Part shown: piece by piece, positions 54,740 to 63,664 of the stretch
Numbering within the stretch: the first letter of the stretch is position 1
How the letters are laid out: each line of letters opens with the position of its first letter
NCBI GenBank assembly: GCA_963807085.1
Contig: CAWEBB010000024.1
Coordinates: forward strand, 62,001 to 126,000
DNA: 64,000 nucleotides
From: JACKII01 sp963807085
GTDB lineage: Bacteria; Pseudomonadota; Alphaproteobacteria; Bin95
Reading direction: 5' to 3'
The notes under the pieces: generated by a model
Seen by the model: the letters and a program-made list of their open reading frames with translations, nothing else
Told to the model about the DNA's origin: nothing
Database searches by the model: none
Position numbers and translations under genes: made by a program

Positions 54740-54814
54740 ATCGGACACTCTCCTTCCACACCTTATTTCTTATACGAACCAGTACCTTATCGAAATTCTG
54801 AGCCTGAATCGACG
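54740..54814 (-). other. CRISPR leader-like stretch, cas2-proximal part
   Basis: 75 low-GC bases between the IS256 right end and the cas2 stop codon. Continues the stretch at 53310-53433 if the insertion sequence is removed. Confidence 0.45.
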
Positions 54815-55105
54815 TTAAAGAAGCCAATAACCTGCCTCCCTATCTATTGGCGCGCCCGAGCCATGGACTTCGCAATGCCGCTCTCCTGCCGTGCCGATCG
54901 TGTAAATCCGCAGGCTGTCACCTTTGTCCAACAGCGGCTTTACCTTCCGAACCACGGCAGCGAGCACTCTCGGTGTCAACCGCCCTTCGAAGACGGAATA
55001 CTGCACCCGTGAAACCCAGTCTTCAAGGGCACGTGCAATCTTCCGCCGCCGCTTGTCACAGGAGACATCGTAACAAAGTACACGGAGCTTGCTGCTGCGA
55101 GACAT
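54815..55105 (-). CDS. cas2: CRISPR-associated endoribonuclease/adaptation protein Cas2
   Basis: 96 residues from ATG 55105 (MSRSSKLRVLCYDVSCDKRRRKIARALEDW), a usual Cas2 length. The ferredoxin-like fold shows the first strand LRVLCYDVS with the conserved Asp, followed by RVQYSVFEGRLT, the Q-x-S-V-F-E signature of Cas2, and LRIYTIGTAG. It forms the Cas1-Cas2 integrase that inserts new spacers. A TTG at 55123 overlapping the RT-cas1 stop is an alternative start. Lies directly downstream of RT-cas1 on the same strand and before the leader-like DNA. Confidence 0.93.
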   Translation of the reverse strand: MSRSSKLRVLCYDVSCDKRRRKIARALEDWVSRVQYSVFEGRLTPRVLAAVVRKVKPLLDKGDSLRIYTIGTAGERHCEVHGSGAPIDREAGYWLL

Positions 55106-55119
55106 GACCTGTTTCCCGC

Positions 55120-57099
55120 TCAAGGCGACATGAGGTATGGGCGAAACAGTGCAGTATCGCCCGATTTCACTGCGGCCGCCAACCCGCGTGCTTGATGGAG
55201 CATCATCGGCCGCCAGGCCAGCTTTCCAGGTTCGCCCGTCTTGTTGGCCCGTCTGGCCGCCGCCGCCTCATAACCCTGAACGATCGCCGCTCTGCCCTCA
55301 TCGCCGATGACGGTCAGATTGTCGGACCCCGCCGAAAACATCTCCTGCCGGAGGCGGTTCGCATTGAACAGGTAGACGGCCAGCCCTTCGGTCAGCGGCG
55401 CCCGGAACGGTTCCATCAGGTCATAGACCAATCCGTCATGCCGGTCCCTGGTTCCGTGGAGGAAGGCAAAGCCTTGATGCAAGCCGGTTGCCTGGATCGC
55501 CGCGCGCGTATCCCGCTCCAGAATGCCGGTCAGGTAGTTGATGGCGGCATTCAACGGGTCACGGGCCGGGCGCGACCGCTGAAAGGGTTGCACATCCGCA
55601 TTTTCCCACAGCACACCCAGGCATGGCCAGAACGCCTTGGTCGATGCACCCTCTGCGCCGAGCAACTCATCCACGGTCTTCACGTACGGCACTTTGCGCA
55701 GGCTCCACATCATTGACCGCAGGGCATCGGTCACGGCTTGCAGCTCCCGCGTCCGATTCAGGCGGAGCAATTGGGTCCGCTGGTTGCGGATCCTGGCATC
55801 CACCAGGCGGCAGGCGGCCTCCAACCGGAACGGCTCGCTCAGCACGGCCTGCGCCTGAGCCATGTGCAGCCCCGCCCGCTTCGGCGGGTGAGAGGTGACG
55901 AGGCCTTTTGTCTGGCCAAAGCCATCGACCACGGCCAGCTCAACACCGGTCTGGATTGCCAGTTCAACCGGGCGCTGGCCAAAGCCTACGCCTGGCCCAG
56001 CTTCGATCCGCCCAATCCGGCGGTAGGGAATGGCGATCAATTCGGAGCCGTCGTCGCGCTGCACGGAGAAGCTGCGGTTTCGCGTCTCCAGCCGATGCTG
56101 CGGGTCAAGTACATACAGCACCCGGCGTCCTGGATCGAAGTGCGACCCCTGGTCGTCGAGTTCGATGATGCCTTCGTCGGTCACCGTCGATTTGATCGGC
56201 TTCTGCTGCTTTTGCTGGGCCGGATCAGCCGCCTTTTTCAATGCGAGCGTGCGCAGGACCAGATAGCCAATAAAGTCGAAGCCCCTGTCAAAATTGACGA
56301 TCCGGGTGCCGTCTTCGTGCAATTGCAGCCGGTGTTCGGCAAGAACCCGGACGCAGTGCTCCAGGACCTTCTGCGCCTTGCGCTCCGACTTGCAGAGGAT
56401 CACGAAATCGTCGGCAAAGCGGACGATCTTGACGCCCTGGTCCTCGATCTCCTCGTCCAAGGCGTCCAGGTAGAGGTTTTATAGCAGGGGAGAGAGGGGC
56501 GATCCCTGCACCAAGCCCTGGCCGGGCGTGCCGAGCGCGGCAGCCTGATCCTCCAGGATCCGGTCGATCAGGGCGATGACTGGCGCCGCTCTGGAAAGGG
56601 GTGCCAGGGCGGCGGCGATCTTCTCCCGCAGGATGTTCTGGTCGACATTGTCAAAATAGCTGACGATGTCCGCCTCAATGACGACGCTATAGCCGCGTTT
56701 GTGCCAGGTCTCGATCCGCGCCACCGCCTGCTGGACTCCCCGATTGGGGCGGTAGCCGAACGAGCCGTTTTCGAACAAGGGCTCGAAGATGGGCGTGAGC
56801 GCGGAAGCAATACTGGTATGTACCACGCGGTCCCGGATGCTGGGGATGGTCAGGATGCGGTAGCCGGGCTTGCGCTTCGGCACGCTGACACGGCGGAAGG
56901 GGCCGGCACAGTACGTGCCGGCCAACAGTTCGGCCCGCAATTCCGTGAGGTTGGCGAACAGATCGTGGCGGAAATCACTCAGACTGACGCCGTCTCCGCC
57001 GGCGGAACCGGCATTCATCAGCACCTTCGCCCAAGCCACACTCAGGGCATCATGCGAGGTTATCCGGTCCCAGAGGTCCAGTTGTCCGCTTGTGTCCAT
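55120..57099 (-). pseudogene. cas1: reverse transcriptase-Cas1 fusion (RT-Cas1), one in-frame stop
   Basis: 659 residues if read through. RT domain first: VPKRKPGYRILTIPSIRDRVVH (about 73-94), FENGSFGYRPNRG, VIEADIVSYFDNVD (first catalytic Asp, residue 144), GLVQGSPLSPLL (195-206), then codon 207 is TAA, then NLYLDALDEEIE and VRFADDFVIL (catalytic FADD, 228-231) and GFDFIGYLVL. The Cas1 domain follows (about 325-659) with ARDPLNAAINYLTGILE (Glu528), GFAFLHGTRD (His548) and LVYDLMEPFRAPL (Asp560), its full metal site. This is a group II intron-like RT fused N-terminally to Cas1, without an N-terminal Cas6. Such fusions let Cas1-Cas2 take spacers from RNA. The TAA (56479-56481) differs from Ser TCA by one base; upstream and downstream frames are identical. 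ATG 57099 is the best start. Confidence 0.9.
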
Positions 57100-57167
57100 C
57101 GCGTTTGCCGTCTTTTCGCCACGATTATCTCCGCAACAGGCTGGACATCTCCGAGTTCCCGTCAAGG

Positions 57168-57203
57168 GTTCAGTCCGCTGTGAAAGAAGCGGTCATGCTG
57201 AAC
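57168..57203 (-). CRISPR. solitary CRISPR repeat upstream of RT-cas1
   Basis: 36 bases that match the array repeat at 34 positions (CATGC replaces CGTTC near the 3' end), in the same orientation as the array 5 kb away. It begins about 70 bases before the RT-cas1 start. To the right, 14 bases later, an IS21 end begins, so a second array was probably cut off there. Confidence 0.85.
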
Positions 57204-58337
57204 AGATTGGGAGCATTTGTAGATCGGCGCGCAAGAATGACCCCCTGAGCGGGGATATCGGCGTCCAAAATTGACCCCTCCCTGCGATTGTGCAGCGGCT
57301 TTGGCTTTCAAAGAAGAAGGTCGAGGCGAGATCGGGGATGATGTGCGTGGAGACGATTGCGAAGGTCCGTCGTGACCATTTTGTGCATGGCAAAGGAATC
57401 GAGCAGATCAGCCGGGAGCGGTGTCTGAGCCGGAACTGGGTGCGGAAGATCCTGCGCTCATGCGAGACGGCGTTCAGCTACGAGAGGCCGACGCAACCGT
57501 TTCCGAAGCTCGGAGCGTTCGTCGATCGCCTTGAGGCGATGCTGGAGACGAACGAGAAGAGATCGAAGCGGGAGCGGTTTCAGCTGACGCGGATTTTTGG
57601 ACGATCTGCGGCGCGAGGGCTACGAGGGCGGCTACGACAGCGTGCGGCGCTACGCGAAGCGCTGGCGGGAGGCGCGAACGACAGGGCTGGCGAACGCCTT
57701 TGTTCCGCTGAGGTTCGCGCCGGGTGAGGCCTGCCAGTTCGACTGGAGCCACGGGCTTGTGGTGATCGGTGGGGTGACGACCAAGATCAAGGTCGCGCAT
57801 TTCCGGCTTTGCCACAGCCGCATGCCGTTCCTGATCGCCTATCCACGTGAGAGCCAGGAGATGGTGTTCGACGCCCATGATGAGGCGTTCGCTCATTTTG
57901 GCGGCGCGTGCGTGCGTGGAATCCATGACAACATGTCGACGGCGGTCGATGCGATCCTGATCGGCAAGGAGCGGCGCTTCAACGCCCGCTTCGAGAGGAT
58001 GTGTTCGCATCATCTGGTCGAGCCGACGGCGTGCTCTCCCGCTTCTGGCTGGGAGAAGGGTCAGGTCGAGAACCAGGTGAAGCTCTCGCGCCAACGCTAC
58101 TTCACGCCCCGGCTGCGCGTCCACGATTATGCCGAGCTGAACGCGGTGCTGCATGAGCGCGTTCCCGCCCATGCCGGATCAGCCCGACACCCCGAGTTCA
58201 AGGACCGGACGGTCCTGCAGATCTTCGAGGAAGAGCGTGCGGCGCTGGTGACGTTGCAGGGGCCGTTCCGCGGCTTCCACGAGATTACGGCCGCGGTGTC
58301 GAAGACCTGCCTCGTGACCTTCGACCGCAACCGCTAC

Positions 58338-58365
58338 AGCGTGTCGGCGACAGCGTGTCGGCGAC
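58338..58365 (+). repeat. 14-bp tandem duplication in istA
   Basis: AGCGTGTCGGCGAC occurs twice in direct succession. Because 14 is not a multiple of three, the second copy shifts istA out of frame; deleting one restores the protein. Confidence 0.9.
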
Positions 58366-58522
58366 AGCGGCGGGGCGTCCGGTGCAGTTGCGCGCCTACG
58401 CGACCAGAATCGTGCTCTTGCAAGACGGCGAGATCGTCGGCGAGCATGACCGTGTCTTTGGACGTGACCGGACGATCTACGACCCCTGGCATTATGTGCC
58501 AGTTCTTGAACGCAAACCTGGC

Positions 58523-58570
58523 GCTCTGAGGAACGGCGCCCCGTTCGCTCTGAGGAACGGCGCCCCGTTC
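58523..58570 (+). repeat. 24-bp tandem duplication in istA
   Basis: Two exact 24-bp copies, each starting GCTCTGAGGAACGG, encode ALRNGAPF twice. The frame is kept. Confidence 0.9.
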
Positions 58571-58880
58571 AAGGAACTGATTTTGCCGCCCGCGATGCGC
58601 AAAGCGCAGGAGCGACTGTCCGGTCTTGACGATGGCGACCGACAGATGGTCGCGCTGCTGCCGGCCGCCCGGGACCATGGCGTCGAGACGGTCGAGCAAG
58701 CCTGCGCCGAAGCGATGAATACCGGGCTGCGCAGCGCCGATGCGATCCTCAACATTCTCTCGCGTCAGACCCGGCAGGCGGCGCCCCGGGAGCCGGTTGT
58801 CCTCCCCGCGCATCTGCGACTTCGCCACGAGCCACTCGCCGACTGCGCCCGCTACGATCGGCTCGCCGGGGAGGCCGTGC

Positions 58881-59582
58881 GTGGAGCGGCATGAATTGAT
58901 CGACATGATGCGCGAGTTAAAGCTCGCGGGCATGCGCTCCGCCTATGACGAGATCATGCGCGCCGGTCTCCAGCACCAGCGCGGCGCTGTCGAGATCCTG
59001 GGCGATCTGCTGAAGGCGGAACTGGCGGAGAAGACTGCCCGCTCGATCGGCTACCAGATGAGTGCCGCAAAATTCCCGGTGATGAAGACCCTGGCCGAGT
59101 TCGAGTTCGACGCCACTCCGGTCAACGAGGCGCTGGTGCGCAGCCTCCACGATGGCGACTTCCTCGACGAGACGCGCAACGCCGTGTTCGTCGGCGGCGC
59201 CGGGACCGGCAAGTCGCATCTGGTCACCGCGATCGGCGCGAACGCGGTCAATCACCGACGCCGCGTCCGGTTCTTCAGCGCCGTCGATCTCGTCAACCGG
59301 CTGGAGGCCGAACTCCGCGAAGGGCGCGCCGGGCGGCTCACCGATCAGCTCACCCGCGTCGATCTGGTGATCCTGGACGAGCTCGGCTATCTGCCCTTCG
59401 CTCAGGCCGGCGGTCAGCTCCTCTTTCATCTGATCAGCCGGCTGTACGAGCGAACCTCGATCCTGGTCACGACAAACCTCGCCTTCGCGGAATGGCCGAC
59501 CATCTTCGGCGACGCCAAGATGACAACGGCGTTGCTCGACCGGCTGACCCATCACTGCGACATCATCGAGACCGGCAACGAC
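58881..59582 (+). pseudogene. istB: IS21 helper ATPase IstB, 3' end replaced
   Basis: 234 residues from GTG 58881 (MERHELIDMMRELKLAGMRSAYDEIM). AAA+ ATPase with Walker A GGAGTGKSHLVTAIG, Walker B LVILDELGYLPF, sensor LVTTNLAF, and LLDRLTHHCDIIETGND near the end. About the last 15-20 residues of a normal IstB are missing; without a stop the frame continues into an MFS transporter. The longer upstream open frame (to 58740) overlaps istA and is not used. Confidence 0.88.
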
Positions 59583-60447
59583 ATGTTCGCCATCGGCAAC
59601 GGCGCTCTCTCGATCACGCCCGTCGGCGTTATGCTGACCCGGCGGTTCGGGCCCGATGCGGGGGTTGCAAACAGCATCGCCATCGCCGGCATGGGCGTGG
59701 GCCAGGTCGCTATTCTCTCCGGCCTGTCGGTCGTGCTGGTCGAGGCGGGCTGGCGGGACGTATTCTTCTGGCTGGGCATCATCAACCTTACTGCGGCACC
59801 GCTGCTGTTTTTCGCGCTAAAGCATGAAGGCGCTGCGAACCGGTTGGCTCGGGACCTCCCGGCCGACGGCATGACGGCCAGGGCGGCTGCGGGGACCGGC
59901 GCGTTCTGGGCCCTGATGGCGTTCTATGCAATCTGCGGGTTCCAGGATTTTTTCGTGGCGTCGCATGTGGTCTCGTTCGCGTTGGACCAAGGCGCCGATG
60001 TGCTGTTTGCCGGCAATTTGCTGGCGTTCATGGGACTGGCGGGGCAGGTCGGCGTGCTGGGCGCGGGCTCCTGGTCGGACCGGTCCGGCCCCGCCTGGCC
60101 CACTCTGTGCTGCTTTGTGCTGCGCATTGCGCTATTCGCGCTGGTCCTGGTGGACCGGTCGCCGCTTGTGATCGCGGTTTTCGCGCTCGGCTATGGCCTG
60201 ACCTTCTGGGCGACGGCACCGCTAACGGTGATCTTCGTGCGCGACCATTTCGGCCCGCGCAATCTGGGTCTGATCTCCGGGATGATCACCATGGCCCATC
60301 ACATCGCCGGCGGCCTGGGTGCGCTCACCGGTGCGGTGTTATTCGATGCGGAGGGCGACTATGTAACCGCGTTTTATCTGAATGTTGGCACTTTCGCTCG
60401 TCGCCAGCCTGATTACTCACCGCTTTGCTCGCGCCTCCGGCCGCTGA
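59583..60447 (+). pseudogene. MFS transporter, C-terminal two thirds, fused to istB
   Basis: In frame with istB, the reading becomes a major facilitator from about helix 4-5 on: GVMLTRRFGPDAGVANSIAIAGMGVGQVAILSGLSVVLVEAGWRDVFFWLGIINL, then the second half with FWALMAFYAICGFQDFFVASHVVSFALDQGADVLFAGNLLAFMGLAGQVGVLGAGSWSDR and VIFVRDHFGPRNLGLISGMITMAHHIAGGLGALTGAVLFD. It resembles monocarboxylate-type MFS permeases. Helices 1-4 were lost with the IS21 right end. A late frameshift near 60395 gives either ALSLVASLITHRFARASGR (stop 60445) or a run-on to 60476. Confidence 0.82.
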
Positions 60448-60464
60448 GCGCCCGGCAGAGAAGT

Positions 60465-60539
60465 TGGAGCGGGTGATCGGGATCGAACCGACGACATTCA
60501 GCTTGGGAAGCTGACGTTCTACCACTGAACTACACCCGC
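60465..60539 (-). tRNA. tRNA-Gly (anticodon CCC)
   Basis: Minus strand. Acceptor stem GCGGGTG/CACCCGC, T-arm with GGTTCGATCCC, anticodon arm TCAGC-TTCCCAA-GCTGA giving anticodon CCC after T33, and an encoded CCA at the 3' end (60467-60465). All arms pair well. The MFS remnant ends 18 bases from it on the other strand. Confidence 0.95.
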
Positions 60540-60658
60540 TCAAGCAAACCGCTAAATGGTTCCGTTTTCCTCGGCTCGCCAGCATCTCGCTCGAATCCCG
60601 TACGTAGCGGATTTGGGCGGCCTGCACAACGATTACCGGCACTCTCCGCCTGTCCGTT

Positions 60659-62011
60659 CTATGCGACGCTGGCGGCCGCCTCGCGGTAGAGGCTTCGGTC
60701 GGTGACGTGCTGAAAGCCGATGCCGGCAATATCGTCCAGCAGGATCGCTAGCTGCGCGTTGCGGCCGGCGCGCATGGCGGAGTCCACCAGCACCTGGAAA
60801 AACACATCCCGTTGCGCATGGCTGCCGCCGATGCGGTGCAGGTCGCGCCGGACGGGCCAAAGCAGATCGACCGCGCGGGCATGGTCGCCCTTTTGGTGGG
60901 CCGCCATGGCCTCTGCCACCGGGCGACCGATGATATGGGTGGTTGCGCCGACCGAGCCGTGACGGGTGTCTTCGCGCTGCATGTTGGCGACCAACTCGTC
61001 CACCAGATCGAACCGGCCGATTGCGGCCAGGGTCATGGCGTCGTGGGCGCTGCTGAAGGGGTTGGCGTGGTCCGCGATCCGGTCGGCGCAGATATCGGCA
61101 ATGGTGTGCCAGCGCTCGCCGACGTCGACGCCCCGCAATTCCAGCCGTTTCAGCAGCGAGGCCACGTTTTGCAGGTCGATGGTGGCGTCCGGCATGGCCT
61201 TGACCAGCGGCAATTCCGGGTTGCGCACCTTGGTGTCCAACAGGTCGAGAATGCGGTCGTATTCGCCGCGTTCCAGCAGGAACAGGCAGAGATGCCACCA
61301 GCAATGGTGTCCGATCTGATTCACCCGGCCCCAATTGCCGGACAGAGGCTCCAAAAACTGGACGCCGTCGTCGATCCGGCCCTGCATGACCAGGGTGTGC
61401 GCGACGGCGTGGGCGCCCCAGGCGCTTTCCGGCTCGCGCTCGACCGCGTCGCGGCCCGACCGTTCGGCGGTTTCATAGTCACCCGCTTCCTCGTTCGAGA
61501 ACGCACGCACGGCCTGGAACTGGGCGAAATCCAGCGCGTCTTCATTCCACGCAGGTGCGGCCCGTTCGGCGATGTCGCGCATCCATCGACTTTCACCGCT
61601 CCAGAACAGCTCAAATTGCACCAAGCGGTGCGCGACTATGTCTGTCGGATGCTCGGCCAGATGGGTTTCCAGGACCGCTACCCCACGCTGAAGATTGCCG
61701 CTGTTCGCCTCGCGGACCGCCTTGGCAAAGGCGCGGTCCCGGTCGGATGACTGGCCCAGCAGAGGCTCTATCTCCGCCAACAGGCCCTGCACCGCCGGCG
61801 CGAATTTGCAGCTGCGCGCGGCGTGCAGGATCCACGCCTTCAGCATCTTGGGCTCGACAAAGTCGGGGTCGGCTTCGATGGCGGCGTTCAGATGCACCAT
61901 CGCGTCCGCCCGCCAGGCAACGAAGGAGCGGGCACCCTCGTCATAGGCTTTCGCCGCGGCCGAATTCGAGGTTGAAAGGCCAATGCCATAGCTGTCGGTC
62001 AGTAGGCTCAT
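60659..62011 (-). CDS. TTC38-like tetratricopeptide protein
   Basis: 450 residues made of helical repeats. Family marks: AIEADPDFVEPKMLKAWILH, ESAWGAHAVAHTLVMQGRIDDGVQFLEPL, and NQIGHHCWWHLCLFLLERGEYDRILDLLD, the H-x-WWHL pattern of the tetratricopeptide repeat protein 38 family. Soluble, no signal peptide. Family members in bacteria have no fixed role and this one has no informative neighbour. ATG 62011 is the first start and homology runs from near it. Confidence 0.82.
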   Translation of the reverse strand: MSLLTDSYGIGLSTSNSAAAKAYDEGARSFVAWRADAMVHLNAAIEADPDFVEPKMLKAWILHAARSCKFAPAVQGLLAEIEPLLGQSSDRDRAFAKAVREANSGNLQRGVAVLETHLAEHPTDIVAHRLVQFELFWSGESRWMRDIAERAAPAWNEDALDFAQFQAVRAFSNEEAGDYETAERSGRDAVEREPESAWGAHAVAHTLVMQGRIDDGVQFLEPLSGNWGRVNQIGHHCWWHLCLFLLERGEYDRILDLLDTKVRNPELPLVKAMPDATIDLQNVASLLKRLELRGVDVGERWHTIADICADRIADHANPFSSAHDAMTLAAIGRFDLVDELVANMQREDTRHGSVGATTHIIGRPVAEAMAAHQKGDHARAVDLLWPVRRDLHRIGGSHAQRDVFFQVLVDSAMRAGRNAQLAILLDDIAGIGFQHVTDRSLYREAAASVA

Positions 62012-62096
62012 GTTTAAACCATCTTGCGCAACATGCCGGGAAGATTGGGAAGGCTATCGCCCCGGGCTTCCGCTGTCTACCCAACGGTCGATAACA

Positions 62097-62729
62097 TCAC
62101 CATCGCAATGTCTTGAGCGCCGCCGGGCGCGCCCGGTAGCGGGTATCCCAGGCGCGGAGCAGGGGGCGGTCGCCGAACAGGTCGCCCTCGATAAAGCGCA
62201 GAAACTGCAGCGCGGCTTGGAGGGTGCAATCGGCAATCGACACAGCCTCGCCCAGCAGCAGGGGCCGGCCGTCGGCGAGCAAGCCTTCCAGATAGTCCAG
62301 CGGCGCTTGCAGGTCCGCCTCGATCCGTGCTGCGCGTGCCGGGTCAGGCGACTTGCCGAGGGGCGATTTTTTGGCGTGGACATAGGCGCCCATAAGCTGT
62401 GCGACACGCAGTTCCACGATGCGCTCCACGTCCCGCGCCTTGGCGCGCGCCTCCGGATCGGGGGGAAGCAGCGCTCCTTTGGGAAACTTGTCTTCCAGAT
62501 ATTCGACGATGGCGAGGGACTTGAGCAGATACGAACCGTCCGCCAGTTCCAGAACCGGCAAGGTGCCGAACGGGTTGCGAGCCAAGTGTTCCGGCTCGCG
62601 GTGGCGACCCTTGAGCGTGTTCACCACGACCTGCTCGATGCCCATGTCCGAGCCGGCCTCGGCGCGCTCGGCGATGTAGAGCATGACCTTGGTCGGGTTT
62701 GGCGCCAGTGGGACCATGTAGAGTTTCAT
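62097..62729 (-). CDS. glutathione S-transferase family protein
   Basis: 210 residues. N-terminal thioredoxin-like domain: MKLYMVPLAPNPTKVMLYIAER, NPFGTLPVLELADGSYLLKSLAIVEYLEDKF with the cis-Pro (TLPVL) and the Ser after it for glutathione binding. C-terminal helical domain with LLLGEAVSIADCTLQAALQFLRF, where the D of SIADC is the N-capping Asp of GSTs. Conjugates glutathione to small electrophiles; the substrate is not evident. Stands between the TPR gene and the IclR regulator. Confidence 0.9.
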   Translation of the reverse strand: MKLYMVPLAPNPTKVMLYIAERAEAGSDMGIEQVVVNTLKGRHREPEHLARNPFGTLPVLELADGSYLLKSLAIVEYLEDKFPKGALLPPDPEARAKARDVERIVELRVAQLMGAYVHAKKSPLGKSPDPARAARIEADLQAPLDYLEGLLADGRPLLLGEAVSIADCTLQAALQFLRFIEGDLFGDRPLLRAWDTRYRARPAALKTLRW

Positions 62730-62862
62730 CGGAATTCCTGCATGGTTGATCCCGCATCAGTCTTTGTGTCTTGGCCAGTCTTGCGGGTTCCGGAATGGCG
62801 GTCAACGCGGGAAGTGAGGAACGCCGGGGTGAGGATAGAGCGTTAGCGCCGGTGCCGGCCGC

Positions 62863-63642
62863 TCACCGGCTCATCAACAGGCCAGCGAGTTGGTCCCGCC
62901 CGGCCAACAAAGCCTCAGCGATGGTCGCGGTGCCCGCCGCTTCCACCTGTTCCGAAATTCCGACGGCCACCAGGCCGCGGGTCATCGCGCCATCCCCGTT
63001 GAACAGGGGGGCAGCAATGATAGTGACGCCACTAATATAATCGCCGCGATCCAGGCCGTACCCTAGACGCCGTGCTTCCTCCACCTGGGCTAGCCAGGTG
63101 CTGAAATCCGGTGCGTTGTCCCATTCCAAAGTTTGAAACTGGCTTTGCAGCGTGGGGCGATCATAGCCGTTGAACGCGGCGACACACCGGCCAGTCGCGC
63201 TGATCAATTCCGGGAAGCGGCTGCCCAGGTCGGCCGCCAGACGAAAGGGCAGTCGCGTATGGGACAGCGCCACCACCACCATCAGGCGCGGTTCGGTGAG
63301 TTGCGTCGCGAGCGCCGTGACGCCGAACCGCTGCGAAAGATCATCCAGTAGCGGCTGCGCCAGCGCTGCAAAACCGTTCCGTTGAAGGGCGTTGCGGGCA
63401 ATGGGCAGCACGCCGACGCCAATGGTGTAGCGCTTGGAGGTCGGGTCTACCTCGACCAGACCCTCATCGGCCAGCACCCGCAGGATGTGCAAGCAGGTGC
63501 TGGGCACCAGGTCCAGGTCACGTGCAAGCTGGTTCACGCCCAGAGGCTCACTTGCAGCGCCGAGGCGGCGGAGTATGCGCACGGCGCGGGTGACCGCGGG
63601 GACGCGGCGGTGGGTGGTTCTGGCTTGCGGTGCGTCGTCCAT
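62863..63642 (-). CDS. IclR-family transcriptional regulator
   Basis: 259 residues from ATG 63642, with AGGAA about 6 bases upstream; the frame extends to 63681 but that part overlaps the operator. N-terminal winged helix (VPAVTRAVRILRRLGAASEPLGVNQLARDLDLVPSTCLHILRVLADEGLVEVDP), then the effector domain with YTIGVGVLPIARNALQ, GSRFPELISATGRCVAAF and SGVTIIAAPLFNGDGAMTRGLVAVGIS. Divergent from an acyl-CoA synthetase-like gene, which it probably controls from the palindrome in between. Confidence 0.9.
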   Translation of the reverse strand: MDDAPQARTTHRRVPAVTRAVRILRRLGAASEPLGVNQLARDLDLVPSTCLHILRVLADEGLVEVDPTSKRYTIGVGVLPIARNALQRNGFAALAQPLLDDLSQRFGVTALATQLTEPRLMVVVALSHTRLPFRLAADLGSRFPELISATGRCVAAFNGYDRPTLQSQFQTLEWDNAPDFSTWLAQVEEARRLGYGLDRGDYISGVTIIAAPLFNGDGAMTRGLVAVGISEQVEAAGTATIAEALLAGRDQLAGLLMSR

Positions 63643-63664
63643 CGCGAATTCCTGGCTAAATTCA

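Larger units (their letters stand above)
57338..58894 (+). pseudogene. istA: IS21 transposase IstA, two frameshifts
   Basis: Starts MMCVETIAKVRRDHFVHGKGIEQISRERCLSRNWVRKILRS (helix-turn-helix). The DDE core follows in the next frame: CQFDWSHGLVVIGGVTTKIKVA, GIHDNMSTAVDAILIGKERRFN, and GWEKGQVENQVKLSRQRYF give Asp, Asp, Glu. The C-terminal part (PVQLRAYATRIVLLQDGEIVGEHDRVFGRDRTIYDPWHYVPVLERKPGALRNGAPF) is in a third frame. The first break is near 57595; the second is caused by a 14-bp tandem duplication at 58338-58365. A further 24-bp in-frame duplication lies at 58523-58570. istB overlaps the end by 14 bases. Confidence 0.88.
57218..59582 (+). mobile_element. IS21-family element, right end lost
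   Basis: Begins with TGTAGATCGGCGCGCAAG, a typical IS21 terminus starting TGT, with repeated short TGACCCC motifs in the first 80 bases. It carries istA and istB in the normal order. The right terminus is missing: istB runs directly into a transporter gene fragment at 59583. So the element is fixed in place and a deletion has removed what lay beyond. Confidence 0.75.

Noticed and set aside
55120..57165. Cas6 domain at the N-terminus of RT-Cas1
   Set aside because: Residues before the RT core are too few (about 30) and lack the glycine-rich loop of Cas6.
57204..57337. small RNA or second array in the gap before istA
   Set aside because: The sequence is the IS21 terminus with its short internal repeats; no further CRISPR repeat present.
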